Assembly: GCA_029378245.1 (NCBI GenBank)
Contig: JARKIF010000002.1
Location: 992,001-1,056,000 of the forward strand
Direction: 5' to 3'
Origin: Roridomyces roridus
Lineage: Eukaryota; Basidiomycota; Agaricomycetes; Agaricales; Mycenaceae
Length of the DNA: 64,000 nt
This document shows positions 12,129 through 24,655 of the stretch, in pieces. Numbering within the stretch: position 1 is the stretch's first letter; every line of letters starts with the position of its first letter. The notes under the pieces were generated by a model, which saw only the letters and a program-made list of their open reading frames with translations, was not told the origin of the DNA and ran no database searches. The position numbers were made by a program, and so were the translations under genes.

Positions 12129-12348
12129 TTTAAAATTGATGTTGCAATATTTATCTCCGGTCTGGACAGTGATGGTATCAACCAAGAACGTTGATTCAAC
12201 ACCAATTGCAACACTCATCCACATCGCGACGCGACGCGCGGCAAGTAACCTTCTCGTGCGTATTCCATCCTCTATCGGTATACATCCTCCTTGTCGATAA
12301 TGCCGTTCAACTGACACCTATCTGGACTGGGTCAGGTCAAGTACAACC

Positions 12349-12567
12349 ATGGCACCGCCCACCAAACGACAACGGCAGCTAGCCAAAGCGCGCGCTAAAC
12401 TGCTGGAGATGCGCAAGGAGAAGTCAGAGGCGGAAACCCCCGTGGAACATCCACCCTCGTGCAAAGCGGCTTCATCTCCCGCCGAGATGCGGCAAAAGAA
12501 GAAGGCGGCGAAGGATAGTTCTACGGCTGCGAGGCTTGGCAGAGGCAGACTTGGCGTGGCTGAATGA
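12349..12567 (+). CDS. Small basic ORF, doubtful
   Basis: A 72-residue frame starting MAPPTKRQRQLAKARAK and rich in Lys, Arg, Ala and Glu. Its first residues resemble the start of proteins encoded by some basidiomycete DNA transposons, but there is no further domain and no extension by splicing that I can find. It may be a short real protein, a fragment of a mobile-element gene, or chance. It lies between amidase 2 and the convergent DHA1 exporter. Confidence 0.25.
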   Translation: MAPPTKRQRQLAKARAKLLEMRKEKSEAETPVEHPPSCKAASSPAEMRQKKKAAKDSSTAARLGRGRLGVAE

Positions 12568-12896
12568 TTCATGTGTATTGGGACTGGGGATATAGAAGAA
12601 ATGTAGTGAGACTGGGTGACCGGTCGTGACCCAAGATGGAGTTCTCCTGCTCTCTGCTTGTTGCGCATCTTATCTTGAAATGCGGCGGAGACAGGTTCGT
12701 AATATCCAAGCAAGAACCAGCATAAGTAGTACCAGAGCTAGACACGCCTCAGGCTCAGACAAAGAAAAACAGAATCGTGATCATGTATTATGATATGAAT
12801 TCGAATACGTAGGTACGTGCGTCTAGCGATACAAAAGTGTGCGTGTGGTAGTAAGTCTAATGTCGTGAATAGCAATGCGTCTAGATCTAGATTTCT

Positions 12897-14880
12897 TCAC
12901 CCCCTACTCGTGGCGTATCTAGATCGTTGGCGGAGGAGGTGGCCGTATTTGAGCAAGAGCCAGTACACTGGCATGAGGAGGAAGGAGATGCCTGCGAGGA
13001 GTGCGCAACCCGGGCCAAGACCTAGGGTTTTAAAGAAGTGACGTCCGAATAGTCTGTGGTTGAAACGTCAGCGCCAGCTCGAACGGGAGAAAAGAATGCA
13101 ACGTACGGGAAAACACTCGCAATCGTCGACCGGAAGAGATCGTTCCCCGCCAGTACCGACGCGGCGTAATCAGGGTACGCCGAGGTGACGTACATCAGGA
13201 TACTCTGGAAAATGAGGAAGATGCCGGGGAGGTAGAGGGCCGCGCCGATGACGGGTGCGATCCAATGGACGCTCGTCTTTGATGCAAAGCCGAAAATGAG
13301 GAGCGATGTGGGGATGAAGATGCTCGCCATGAGCCCAATTTCGAGTCGGATTTCCGGGGGCGCTTTGCCATCGGGGTTGGCGGCTTCGGCGCGGGCGATC
13401 CGCGGGGTGACGTGGTATTTTTGGTAGAGGAAGTAGACGGTGTACTGTGAGATGGGTTAACGCTGTGTGTGGGATGGAGGGAGGAGAGTACTGACAGTTG
13501 CGAGGCCTGTTACGATGAACCCGAGATACGGCAGACCGCTCACTCCTTGGTTGAAGTGGTAGATGTCGTTGAAGACGAGCGGGAACGCTTCGAACCAGAG
13601 ATAAAAGATGGCGTCTGCGCGACGGTGAGTCAATTGCGTGCAAGTGGAATTTGAAACTCACAAACGAAGCCGAGGTAAACGTTGGCAAACGCTAAGGCAG
13701 GCTCCTTGGTGAGAACAATGGGGCGAACGAGCGCCTCGTAAAGGATTTCATTCGCGCTCTGGTGGTCCTCGTCGCGCTCCACCGCGGTCTTCAGCTCGGG
13801 ATTCCCAGTGAGCTTCCGCAGACGCTCGGCTCGGCGCAGCAGGATCGTCGCCCCGTACGTCTCGGGAAGGGTGAAGGACAGATAGACCACGGCGACTGAG
13901 GTGATCCAAAGGAGCTCCATCATCGGCCAACGCCAGCCCTTGGCTTGAGCAGCAAAACCACCGATGACCGGCCCCGTCACGGGTCCAGCGACGGCGCCGA
14001 GGGCCCATATACCAATCGCATAAGCTGCGTGGTCGGGGAAAATGTCGACCATGGAGGCGCCCTAGAAAAGTGTCAGATACAAGAGACTCGGGAGGAAGGA
14101 CGAACGCACCCCAGTGGCGAGGGCCGGGCTTCCAAGAAAGCCGGTAAAGAATCGAAGGGCGAGGACGGTGTTCATGTTCTTTGCCGTGACGATTGGTATT
14201 TGGAAGATGACGAAGAGGAAGAGGGTGATCATGTACACGGGATTGCGACCCAAGACGGGGAGCTCTTGCAGTGGGGACAAGAACATGGGTCCGATGGCGT
14301 ACCCTGAAAACCATTAGCTACGGGCTGGAACAAAGAGGGAAAGACATACCCAATATGTAGAGCGTCAATCCAAGGGTAGCGGTAGTCAGCGAGACGTTAA
14401 AGTCAGCCATCAGTCCCGGTATCGACGACGTGTAGATTGCGGAGCCAATGTAGATGCTGAAAGTGAGGAAACTGATGTTGAACGCAATGTAGGCGCGTTT
14501 TCTAAAAGACCAATTCCTGTGGCACGGTAAGATTTGAGAACAGTGGAACAAGGAACTACTCACTTTGGGTTTTCTGGATCCAATTCACCGTCCCAGTCCA
14601 CGAGATACGGGTCAGGTATCGAAGTTTCCTCGCCGATCTGCTTCTTTTGAGACTCGACGTCCACAGCAGCAAGTGTCGAGATAGTTGATTCGCGCTTCAC
14701 CGCCGTGTCCGGAGGGGAAGATACCTGCGGCTTCTCTTCTGCCAACTCTGACGAGGGAAGGAGGTAGCGCGCAGGGACAACGTAGTCGGCTCGCTGCTCC
14801 GGATAGGATAGAAAACGGCCTTTGGAGGCGCGGTTGATGAGCTGGCCGACAGTCGAGTCGCGAATGAGATCGTAAACCAT
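12897..14880 (-). CDS. MFS drug/polyamine exporter, DHA1 family (FLR1/TPO1 type)
   Basis: Start MVYDLIRDSTVGQLINRASK at 14880 (an upstream in-frame Met exists at 14934). A long cytosolic N-terminus ends in PYLVDWDGELDPENPKNW, the classic signature ahead of TM1 in fungal DHA1 exporters. The twelve-helix body includes YIGSAIYTSSIPGLMADF, LGLTLYILGYGIGPMFLSPL, LGRNPVYMITLFLFVIFQIP, RFFTGFLGSPALATGGASMV, GAVAGPVTGPVIGGFAA and the end PVYWLLLKYGHLLRQRSRYA. Motif C (GPVTGPVIGG) marks it as an antiporter. Introns at about 13.06, 13.5, 13.65, 14.1, 14.3 and 14.55 kb splice in frame. About 530 residues, intact. Such pumps export drugs, polyamines or metabolites at the plasma membrane; the substrate cannot be read from sequence. 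Confidence 0.85.
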
Positions 14881-14934
14881 GGTGTTGTTGTAAGGAGGAG
14901 GGGGAGTGGCGAAGAGCGGGGAACCCTCATGCAA

Positions 14935-15831
14935 GATGTCGAATATTTATATTGCCGAGATGATTCATCCGCCAGTAAGCAAGCGAGCCTGGATTGGTAA
15001 GTGATTATCCGGGTGAGCGGCTCCGATCGTTGCTGAGAAACATGGACGGAATCAAAGGAGCCCCTTTCATAAGCATAAAATTTTGCCCTTCGCGTGGAAA
15101 GGCCACGGAGGTACAGCGCAGCGATCACGCTCAGTCCTCAAAGCTCACCGGGAGTGTGTATGAGCAGTCCAAACCAAGTCCGAGCCCGACAAGACGGCAT
15201 TGGCAATCGTACCCGAGGATAGGATAGGATAGGATAAATAGTATAGAGTAGGTGAGTCATTGACACATTACCTGCATGGGGTTGGCATGACCTCCAAAAA
15301 TTCAGTGCGCACCTTATTCAGCTCGAGTGCAAAGTAAATATATCTTGGTCATCCAATTTCTTTGCATTGGCAAGCTCTAGTGAGCCATCCCGAGATTCCG
15401 AGCCGTCGGATGGACGAAGAGGTCGGACTGTCAGTAACAGAGAGGAAGACGGTAAGGAGCAAAGTCGGAAACGGGACGGTTTGATCCGTTACTCAAACAG
15501 CTTGCCTTGTACCACCACATTCAGAAGCGCACTTTGCCCAAACTTCGCCCCGGAATGCCGTTCTTGTTTCGACAATACAAAACCCACCGGCCACGGAACA
15601 TCCAGTCCCTTTTGGAGCGGCCCGCCCCGCCACGTCGCCGCTGAGAAAAAACGCGTCTTGTGAGCTAACTAAATCCACAAACCTTCTCAGCCGCGTTATA
15701 TACGGACCTCAGCTTGGGAACCTCCTCACGCACATTCCGAACGTGACACTTACTTCCCTCGCCTTCCGGTACAAGGATGCCTGGCAGCTGACTTGAGTTC
15801 CCGTCGACCTTCTCTCTCTCTGGCACACACC
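14935..15831. other. Divergent promoter region with an AGGAT microsatellite
   Basis: About 0.9 kb between the DHA1 exporter (-) and the first ACS permease (+). A short (AGGAT)n tract lies at about 15213-15236. A CT-rich stretch precedes the permease ATG. No coding signal. Confidence 0.45.
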
Positions 15832-18328
15832 ATGTCTGCAGACGACTGGAAACCTTCGCTCGAGAAAAATTCAGAGGTGGTCAAGTCCTCTGGGAGCTCG
15901 GAGCATCTGGAAGCGGCGCCTACGCTCACGGTCGAAGAGGAGCGCAAGCTATGGCGCAGGATTGACCTTAGGCTCATGCCGGTCCTTTCTTTGATGTATC
16001 TGCTGTCGTTTTTGGATCGAGGTGTGCTCTATATGCGTTCTGCTACTTATAGGATAGCTAACCAAGCACAAAGCGAACATCGGCGAGTCCACTGGTGATA
16101 CTTTGAATCGACTTGTGACCTTGATGCAGGGAATGCCCGACTCCAGGGACTCGAGACGCAGTTGGACCTCACTGGAAACAAGTTTAACATCGCTCTGGTA
16201 GCCTATTCCAACATCTTCAGTGTTATTCTTCTCATGAGACTTTTAGACCATGTACTTTATCGTATTCCGCCCGTCTTCATCTACGAGTTCCTCTCTGACT
16301 GTTGATCAGCCCTACTGCATCTTCGAATGTCCGGCCAAGTCAGTATCTCCCAATCTCATCGAATACCTTAGTGATGCTCTCCACAGCTTGGTCCTAAAGA
16401 AATTCCGGCCCTCACGGTTGGTGTCTGTCTCACAAGACTCGGTCAAAGCTGAATACAGCGCAGTTGGCTCCCCGGACTCACGGTACTTATACGCATCTCA
16501 TCATCTTCTGCGATCGCTAACACGCTCAAAAGGTCGTCTGGGGCGTAATCATGTTCGTCTTTTCCTTTATTCCCCTTGTTCCGAGGCTAATTGTTTGAAA
16601 GGTTACTCATGGGATTCGTCAAGACGTACGTTGAATGGACTCCATCTGCACACAATCAAACTTCGAACAGATACCCTCAACTAGTCGGCGTCCGAATCTG
16701 TCTCGGAGTCGCAGAGGCTGGGTTATTCCCGTAAGAGCTCCCTTGAACCAGTCCAAGCAACCACTCACAGTTCCATCACAGCGGCGTAGTCTACTAGTAC
16801 GTCCCCCATCCTCTCCTCCTCGTCCTCGTTCAAATTTGACTCTCAGCCTCACCCTCTGGTACCCCCGTCACATGCTCCAATGGCGCATCGGCCTCTTCTT
16901 CGGCGCTGCGTCCCTCGCAGGTGCCTTTGGCGGCGCGATCGCTTTCGGTATTAGTTTCATGAGCGGGACGCGGGGCCTGCTTGGATGGAGTTGGATCTTC
17001 ATTTTGGAAGGTATTGCGACCGTTTTGGTTGGAATTTTGGCGTATTTCGGTCAGTGGTTTTGTTGCATTTGGTATTACAAGAAGCTGAGACTATGCTAAA
17101 TAGTTCTGGTGGATTTCCCGACGACTGCGACGTTCCTCACTCCAGAGGAGCGCACGTTTGTGATTTGGACCAAGAGTAAGTGCTTGTTTGCGGCTTTGAT
17201 TAGTTCAAGAGCTGACTTGTGTGACAGAGTACGACAACTCTTCCGTCGGAGAAGAAGAGCATTTCGAGATGAGGCATATTTGGGAGGCATTGGCCGATTG
17301 GCAGGTGCGTCTTTTACTTGCCCGGAACGTTCAAGCCTGATACCTTCCAAAGGTTTGGGTGCATATGTTTGTTTACATGTCGATTATCACGAACCGTAAG
17401 GAATCCGACTCTAAGGATATGGTTATGAGAGACTGATTAACGCAGTTTATGGGATAACTCTGTTCTTGCCGTGCGTTCTTCTTGGTACTTGTACAACTTG
17501 TGGCTGACGCGGTTGAAGGACTATCATCACCACGTGAATATCTGCGTTCTTGTTGACGAAACATTTCTCTGATTTGACTCGTTGAAGATTCGGACACAGT
17601 GCAGCCGTTTCGCAGTTGCTCACTGTCCCGCCTTATGTTCTCGCGAGTAAGTCGTCGATACCGCACACTCTGTATACTTCATTCAGCTAACGATCCCAGC
17701 CATTATCCTGTTCATCTTCGCCCACTGGTCCGACAGGACCAAACTCCGGTTCCCCTTCATCATCGCAGGGTTCCTCTGCAACTTGGTCGGGTTCTCGATC
17801 AACATATCCAACGCTCCGTCCGGTGTCAAATATTTCGGAACCTTCTTCTGCGTCACCGGCGCTTATGCTGCGGTTCCCGGTGTCGTCGCTTGGGCGGGCA
17901 ACAATTTGGCGGGGCAGTACAAACGTGGGGTTGGTATGGCTTTTCAGATTGGTATCGGGCACTTTGGGTGGGTTCTTGGCTGCTCAAATTTACTCTGCAT
18001 TAATAACCAACCAACCAACGATTTTTCAGCGGTGCATTTGCGAGCAATTTCTATCGGACACAAGACAAGCCGAGGTTTATTGTTGGCCGTCAGTGATTTC
18101 TCACATTTACTCCGAGTATTATTCACCTCAACTATGGATGGCTGTGAGCTAATGTTCGTGGGGCTCGGGTTGATCTCTACAGCTGTTGCTGCACTGGTTT
18201 ACACCCGGGTTAATCGCAGGCGGGATGAACGTGCTCGCTCTGCCTTGGAAAAAGGCGAGCCCAAGCTGATTGCTGAGCAGTTGAGAAGGTTGGGAGATCG
18301 GGCGCCGGATTTCAGATATGTTTTGTGA
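15832..18328 (+). CDS. MFS permease, anion:cation symporter (ACS) type, paralogue A
   Basis: Start MSADDWKPSLEKNSEVVK; then LWRRIDLRLMPVLSLMYLLS and FLDR, the TM1 signature of the fungal ACS group (nicotinate, allantoate, pantothenate and related permeases). Further motifs: NIGNARLQGLE, YCIFECPANLVLKKFRPSRW, VGVRICLGVAEAGLFPGVVY, YPRHMLQWRIGLFFGAASLA, FVIWTKKYDNSSVGEEEHFE and GNNLAGQYKRGVGMAFQIG. It has many tiny exons, including a 9-nt exon (16074-16082) with a GC donor after it. At the last junction the exon should restart at ATGGCTGTGAG (18133 onward), but the acceptor reads GG instead of AG (AG in paralogue B). The gene may therefore be mis-spliced near residue 430 or recently inactivated. 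End at 18328. Substrate unknown. Confidence 0.75.
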
Positions 18329-18725
18329 AATGAACTTGAACGAATTGATTGCATTGACTTCGGGACCGCCGTTTGAGTCTTGAATCCGAGCGCACTGCCT
18401 TACATGCACCGATTTTTTTCTGACTTAGTGAACTGCACTGAGACATATGTAAGCTACGTTTACTTCCAATTCCATGTCGGACAACGTCGGTACTTTCAAA
18501 AATTGCCCGATTCGGACATCAGCGGTTGTTTGCGTTGGCTTGCCTCCCTGTGCTGTCAAAAAGCATCAGATGCCCACAGCCCACGGACACCGCTTGCCCC
18601 CACCGTCTTGACTCTTTGCTTCCTCTCCCCCACATCTTTCTATGAGTCTTTGAAATGGAAGACACAGAGTGAGTCGTTGTTGCCAGCAACTTTCGAGTCG
18701 TATTCACCTTTCCGCAGACGCTGGT

Positions 18726-20556
18726 CATGCACAGGTGCGATCGACGCTTATTCAGCTATAAAGCAGTCTACCAAACGCCGGAACCGCAGTCGTGCGCGCG
18801 CATGGGCTCCATCTCATGCGCCCAGAAAAGTCCTGGAGACCAATCGTAACCGTGGAGATCGACCAGACTCAGCAGCACGAAACAGTTCTGGGCAGCGATG
18901 GGCAGAATATTAATCTCAAGGCGTCGTTCCTTCTGTGCGTACCCTGCGCGCTTTTCTTCCATTGTTTTGTTGACGGTTGGAGTAGTAAGGAAGCTACCCT
19001 GTCCTCCCAAGTCGAAGTAAAGATCTTCCACCGCTCCCACAGCAAGAAGAAGGGCAAGAAGCGGATCCTCGTCGGCGCTGCGAGCTGTTCGTTGCGGGAG
19101 ATGTACAAAAAACACGGGACGGAGCCGAGTGCGTTACCTATGCGTTGCTCTCTACGCGCCAACTGAGGCTTTTTTCTGATACACAAGAATTAGAGTTGCG
19201 TCTGCAATGCCAGACTCCGACGAAACGATCCGTCGCTAGTCGCGGTCGGCCGCAAAACGGTGCTTTGATTCACCTGCGATTATACCCACCCAGCTCCGTT
19301 GCCACCGTTGCCTCCCCTAGCCAGGAAGACGACGGCTATTGTTCGAGTTCCGCTGGATCATCCAGTCCTTGTATGTGACGACATTCGGAGTGTGGGTTCT
19401 TGTCTGACCTTTGGAAAGCGGAGGATGATTCAGATACCCTGCACGACCACGCCTCCGTTTCCGAACTATCGCCAATCCAAGGACTACGGAGGCGTCGACG
19501 AGTCCGACCTTTTTGTGCCAACTCGGACGAAGAGGCGCAATCGTATTCGGAAGAGTACGATAGTGAGGAGAATAACAGGCTCATGTTTGGCGGCCCTTCG
19601 TTCGATGAGGAGGACGAGGAGGAAGAGGAACTAATGCGACCGAGGACACCCGTCAAGAAATCCTTCAACCCCATACAGTGGATTATGGCCGGGTCGTTTT
19701 TACCTCAGCATACGGTGCAAACACCCGCACCACCGCCGGATCCGGGGGCGATGAATTTCTTTGAGCGCGTGTTGACGACGTTCACGATTTACGACGAGTT
19801 GAGGCGAGCGCGTTGCGATGATGATTTTGAGAGGGTTTTCAAGCGGTTGCAGAGCGAGTGGATGTGGAATGCCACGATTGTGAGTTGTCTTTTCGTTCTC
19901 TTCGTGAACACAGGCTGATGAGACCAGCTCATGGCGCTAGCCGGCGTGGATATTACCATCTTCTCGCTTTCTCCCGACTCTTTATTTGCTATCAACTACA
20001 TGTCGAGGAGCGTCGTGGCGGCGAGCAGTATTGCGTCCGGACTTGGTGTCATATGCGCTATATGGCTCCTCTTCTGGTACGCTTGGGTTGATCTGGGCAC
20101 GTTCATCGTAAGTATATCGTCCTCTCATCTTACCGTCTCTGACCACCACGCCAGATTCGAGCTCGGGATGTCATGTCCACACCCACCTCGCCCTCCTACT
20201 TTTTCTTCTCACTCTCCGCACGCCTACCATCCATCTTGACTTTAACTTCCTCCCTATCGCTCATGTCGTTCATGACGCTTGTTGCGTTCAGCGTGTGGCC
20301 TACGGCGGTGATCGTTGGGTGTTTCTTGGTGGGACTCTTGATGGGGCTGCAGTTCCTTGTTTTCGCGGTGGTGTGGGTTGTGAGGACGGTGAGGAGGGGG
20401 GTCAGGTGTGTTCTTGGGTTGATTGGATTTGGTTCTGGGTCTGGGGCTGGGGCTGGGACCGCGACGAGGAAGGAGGGCTCGGAGGTGGCTGACCGGGAGG
20501 TGGGTGGGGAGGAGATGACGGAGAGGGAGGAGGAGGAGGAGAAGGAGAAGTGTTGA
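18726..20556 (+). CDS. C2-like N-terminus plus C-terminal multi-helix membrane protein, unknown function
   Basis: The first exons give VVRAHGLHLMRPEKSWRPIV, TVEIDQTQQHETVLGSDGQN and ILVGAASCSLREMYKKHG, spaced like beta strands of a C2-type lipid-binding domain. A long disordered, acidic stretch follows (EDDSDTLHDHASVSELSPIQ, SFDEEDEEEEELMRPRTP). It then runs into FERVLTTFTIYDELRRARCD with DDFERVFKRLQSEWMWNATI and several hydrophobic helices (SRSVVAASSIASGLGVICAI, SIASGLGVICAIWLLFWYAW, SLMSFMTLVAFSVWPTAVIV). The tail is Gly- and Glu-rich. I recognise this layout from unnamed agaricomycete proteins but know no function. The start is unsure: one candidate is the short exon ATGCACAG at 18726, which needs an unusually short intron; another lies near 18656. 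It separates the two ACS permeases. Confidence 0.55.
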
Positions 20557-21740
20557 CCCCTGTGTACGATATTTATTTATCGGGTGGCGTCGTACCCGAC
20601 TATATGCACGCATACGCCAACTCATCGATCTAACTCTCTGCCTTGGTTGAAAGCGTCTCCGTTAGGGGTTATTTGTTTGTTGGTCACGAGTTGCTCTTGC
20701 TCCGAACGCTCATCTCTTCGACGCGGCTCTTAATGGCAACCTCTCAAAGGCAACCTCTCCAATCAACTCTGTCGGTACACCGTAACTTCACTGTGTTCAA
20801 ATTTGCAGTGGCTTTCTTCACCTTGACGGATCATGATTCATCCAGATTCCAAGATGGTCTCGGGTCAATGTTCTCATTGCGAGCGAAGCGAAGCACCTTG
20901 GCTTCACGTGACGAGGCGGAGGGCTGGAATTGGAGGAAAACAGGAACAAATTTGCGCCGCGGTGGCTGGCATGGTCTGGAGGAAAGAAGGGTTTCAAATT
21001 CGTTCAAACCTGGCTCTTTCTCGATGAAAACGACATATTCTTGTGTTGCTGTGCGAGGCGCGTTGATCGACATCCATCTCTTGGTGGACCAGTCCAGATT
21101 TTGTGTCGATGAGAAGAGGGGCTCGATCAAGGCTCGATCGTAAAGTTGATCGCCGGCCGGGAACGCGCACTCGGAGCGAGCACCCATCGACCAAGTCGAA
21201 TCCATTTTACCTTTCCGCATTCCGGAGTGATGTCCAACCCTCCTTCTTGCTTCTCCGCAAGGTGAACCCCCCATAGATGATACGATTCTAATTGTATTGT
21301 TCGCTAATGGGATTCTCAGGAACCGCCTTTGCATAGAAGCGACGTGATCAGATCTGTGGATGCTACCCCAGACTACCCCGCGCTGATTCCAATCAGCTGG
21401 TATTTCAATTCAACACTGACAATTGATTCCACGGAGCGAAACGGAGGCACGAGGTCTCGTGACAGAGTCAGACAGACTTGCCACTGCTAGACATAAGTAT
21501 TCGAATGGCGCGACATGAGAAGACTCGGATGCCTTCCGTAACTATTTCCCATACTCCCGCTGGGGGGTGTGTATATTCTATCCCCACACAGGCTTGAAGC
21601 GGGGTCAGCAGCTCACCCCACTTGACATCGGAAAGTTCGATCAAGTCATACTGGACAGGTGAGTTCTCCAATCCAACGGCTGGTTTAAGAACTGGCCGCT
21701 TCTAGGTCGGCTTTGGAGCCTCTCCTTCCCTCGCACCATT
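20557..21740. other. Intergenic stretch upstream of ACS permease B
   Basis: About 1.2 kb. A minus-strand open frame (20831-21334) is present but has no motif and no intron structure like its neighbours. A near-perfect palindrome around CCAAT, GCTGATTCCAATCAGC, lies at about 21381-21396 and could be a CCAAT-box site for the permease. Otherwise nothing recognised. Confidence 0.35.
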
Positions 21741-24269
21741 ATGTCGACTGAGAAGCCTGGTTCCAAGCCTTCGCTCGAGAAGGCCGACATCGCCCAGATT
21801 GAGGATGCCAGAGAAGACGCGTTGGACAAGTTTCCGGCGCCGCCCACCCTCACTGCCGAGGAGGAGCGCAAGCTGTGGCTCAGGGTGGATCTAAGGCTCA
21901 TGCCCATTCTTACTGTGATGTATCTGTTCTCCTTTTTGGACCGAGGTGCGTGCGCTGGTTCTCAGAGACTTGGGTGGTGCTTATCGACTGGCAGGCAACA
22001 TCGGTGTGTTTTCTCTGGAATACTCCAGGAACAAACCTCACCTATGTTGAAAGGGAATGCACGACTGGACGGCCTTCAAGACCAACTGAACCTCATTGGA
22101 AACGAATATAACATTGCCCTGGTACGCCTGGAACTTTGGGCGGATGAATCAACTGACTTTTCTGCAGACCATGTATTTTGTGGTACGTTTTGTTATCCAC
22201 GCGCCCATCAACTTCGCTCCTTCTCACATCTTTCGGTTGTCAATTCAAGCCGTACTGCCTGTTCGAGTGTCCGGCCAAGTGTGTCTCTCGAGATCTCACG
22301 TTCGTTCCTGACACGTTTTAGTCTCGTTCTCAAGAAGTTCCGTCCTTCCAGATGGCTTCCAGGGATTACGGTACAGTTCTTATTTTATTGTCCAGCGTTT
22401 GATTGATCGGACCAAGCTGGTCTGGGGTATTGTAATGTGCGTCAAGTGACACTACGCCAAGGATAGCTGCTGATTTCACAATAGGACTCTCATGGGTCTC
22501 GTCAAGACGTACGTTACCTCTTTCGAGCTCTCCTTCAGATACCCAAACGCGCTGTGTTAGTTATCCTCAATTGGTCGGCGTCCGTGTCTGCTTGGGAATC
22601 GCAGAAGCCGGTTTATTCCCGTGAGTTCCCAGTACCCTAAATATATCGCGTATTCATGCTATCCAGTGGCGTCGTCTACTAGTTTGTCTTTCTTTCCCAT
22701 CGACTGATGATAGTCTAAGTTGGTTCACAGTCTCTCGCTTTGGTACCCTCGCCACATGCTGCAATGGCGCGTCGCCATATTCTACGGTGCCGCATCCATG
22801 GCTGGAGCATTCAGCGGCCTGCTCGCGTTTGGGATCAATTTCATGAGTGGGACGAAAGGACTTTTGGGCTGGTCGTGGATCTTCATCTTGGTGCGTCATG
22901 GAAATTCCCAGCGTTGTGGTTGCTAATTGGTTTTATTAGGAAGGAATCGCGACCGTGATTGTCGGCCTGGTCGCATTCTTCGCGCTTGTGGATTTCCCCG
23001 ACACGGCCAAGTTCTTGACGGAAGAAGAACGGGCTTTTGTCATCTGGAGGAAGAGTGCGTTCTTACACTTGTTCAACCTTCTCAGAATAACCTTACATCC
23101 AGAGTTTGACAACTCTTCTGTGGGCGAAGAGGAGCACTTCGAGAAGAGGCATCTCATACAGGCCGTGACCGACTGGCAGGTGTGGCTTCACATCCTCATC
23201 TACATGTCCATCGTCGGACCCCGTAAGTTACGCTCTAACCTTCATTTTTTCTCTGACATACTTTGGTAGTTTACGGAATCACGCTTTTCCTACCGTGAGT
23301 TTCACGAACCTTCTTCTTTGCTCGTACTCATTCAAACGTCCCCAGTACGATCATAAACGAGTATGTCGGCTCGCCTCGCAGCTTTCCCGACTCATTTTCT
23401 CGAAAGTTTCGGACACAACGTTCCCATCTCTCAACTCCTCACTGTTCCCCCTTACGTGAGTTCAAAATGAGGAGACATTTCTTCCGAGCTGACATTGTTT
23501 CAGGTCTTTGCCAGTACGTCGACGTCGACAGTAACTAGTTCGAGTGGTTTCTTACCATTCTTCCCAAATTCTTTCAGCCCTCTCTCTGTTGACGTTCGCC
23601 TTCTGGTCCGACCGATTAAAAATGCGCTTCCCCTTCATTTTGGCGGGACAACTCATGTGCTTGGTCGGGTTTTCCATCAACATCTCGGAAGCATCTTCAG
23701 GTTCGCTTGTCTTCATTGAACTTTCTTCCTCACGTTGGCTGATTCATTATGGGCAGGTGCCAAGTACTTTGGAGTATTCCTCTGCGTCGGTGGTGCCTAT
23801 TCGGCTTTCCCAGGTATAGTGGCTTGGCTCGGCAACAATCTGAGTGGGCAGTATAAACGCGGTGTTGGGATGGCGTTGCACATTGGTATCGGGAATTTTG
23901 CGTGAGTGGATACTGCTTTCAATAGATGCATTTCTGAACTTTTGGGATCTGCAGCGGTGCTTTTGCGAGTAACATCTACCGCACGCAAGACAAGCCTCGA
24001 TACATCATCGGGCGTATGTATCCCTCTCCCTCTGTGTACCTCCTGCGATTATTTCAGACTCACTGTCCGCCGTAGATGCCTGCGAACTCATGTTCATCGG
24101 AATCGGATTGATCACCCTGCCCATGGCTGTGATAATATACAAGCGCATCAACTACCAACGAGACGAGGCGGCTCGTGTTGCGCTCGAGAAGGGGGAGGCT
24201 AATATGTATACTCCAAGGGAGTTGAGGGAGATGGGGGATCGGGCGCCTGATTTTAGGTATACGCTTTGA
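21741..24269 (+). CDS. MFS permease, anion:cation symporter (ACS) type, paralogue B
   Basis: Start MSTEKPGSKPSLEKADIAQI, then LWLRVDLRLMPILTVMYLFS and FLDR. The exon pattern is the same as paralogue A, including the 9-nt exon GCAACATCG (21995-22003), here with normal GT donors. Motifs: NIGNARLDGLQDQLNLIGNE, LVLKKFRPSRWLPGIT, VGVRVCLGIAEAGLFPSGVV, YPRHMLQWRVAIFYGAASMA, FNSSVGEE-like linker (FDNSSVGEEEHFEKRH), GNNLSGQYKRGVGMALHIG, ASNIYRTQDKPRYIIG, and the end DRAPDFRYTL. All junctions I followed keep the frame, and the last acceptor is a normal AG before ATGCCTGCGAACTC. About 500 residues. It is a tandem duplicate of A, and probably the working copy if A is mis-spliced. Confidence 0.82.
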
Positions 24270-24655
24270 AACGATGTTGTAACGAATTAGCTGTAGACTG
24301 TTCGGATATGATTTTTACACCGTTCTGCGCTCCTGTGCCGCCATGCCGCATGTAATCATCAGCGAATCAGACATCAATCAAAAGCGGTGAAATGTTGCTC
24401 ATTAATTTCTCATCTCTTGCACTCGATTCGGGACTCACGGCGTACGCAACCTAGCCTAACTCCTAACTCCTAACGTTGAACGTTGAACATGCAATCTTCT
24501 AGATATCGATCTAGATCTGATTGATGAAAAGTCATTTTCATAAACAACTCCGACGAAGACGGCCCAAAGACGGCCGCAGCGGGTCGGGATGACAGAAATA
24601 ATGTTTACATAGCCGCCTTCCCCTCGTCGTAGACGCCCTACCCGATCACGACTAG
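24270..24655. other. Intergenic stretch, nothing recognised
   Basis: About 0.4 kb between the permease and the Zn2Cys6 head. It contains short repeats such as CTAACTCCTAACTCCTAACG and GTTGAACGTTGAAC at about 24450-24490, with no coding signal. Confidence 0.35.

Noticed and set aside
13170..13688. 172-residue frame overlapping the DHA1 exporter
   Set aside because: Arg/Pro/His-rich shadow of the true transporter frame on the same strand.
20831..21334. 167-residue minus-strand open frame
   Set aside because: No motif, no introns in an intron-dense genome, and it fills an ordinary promoter region; chance frame is likelier.
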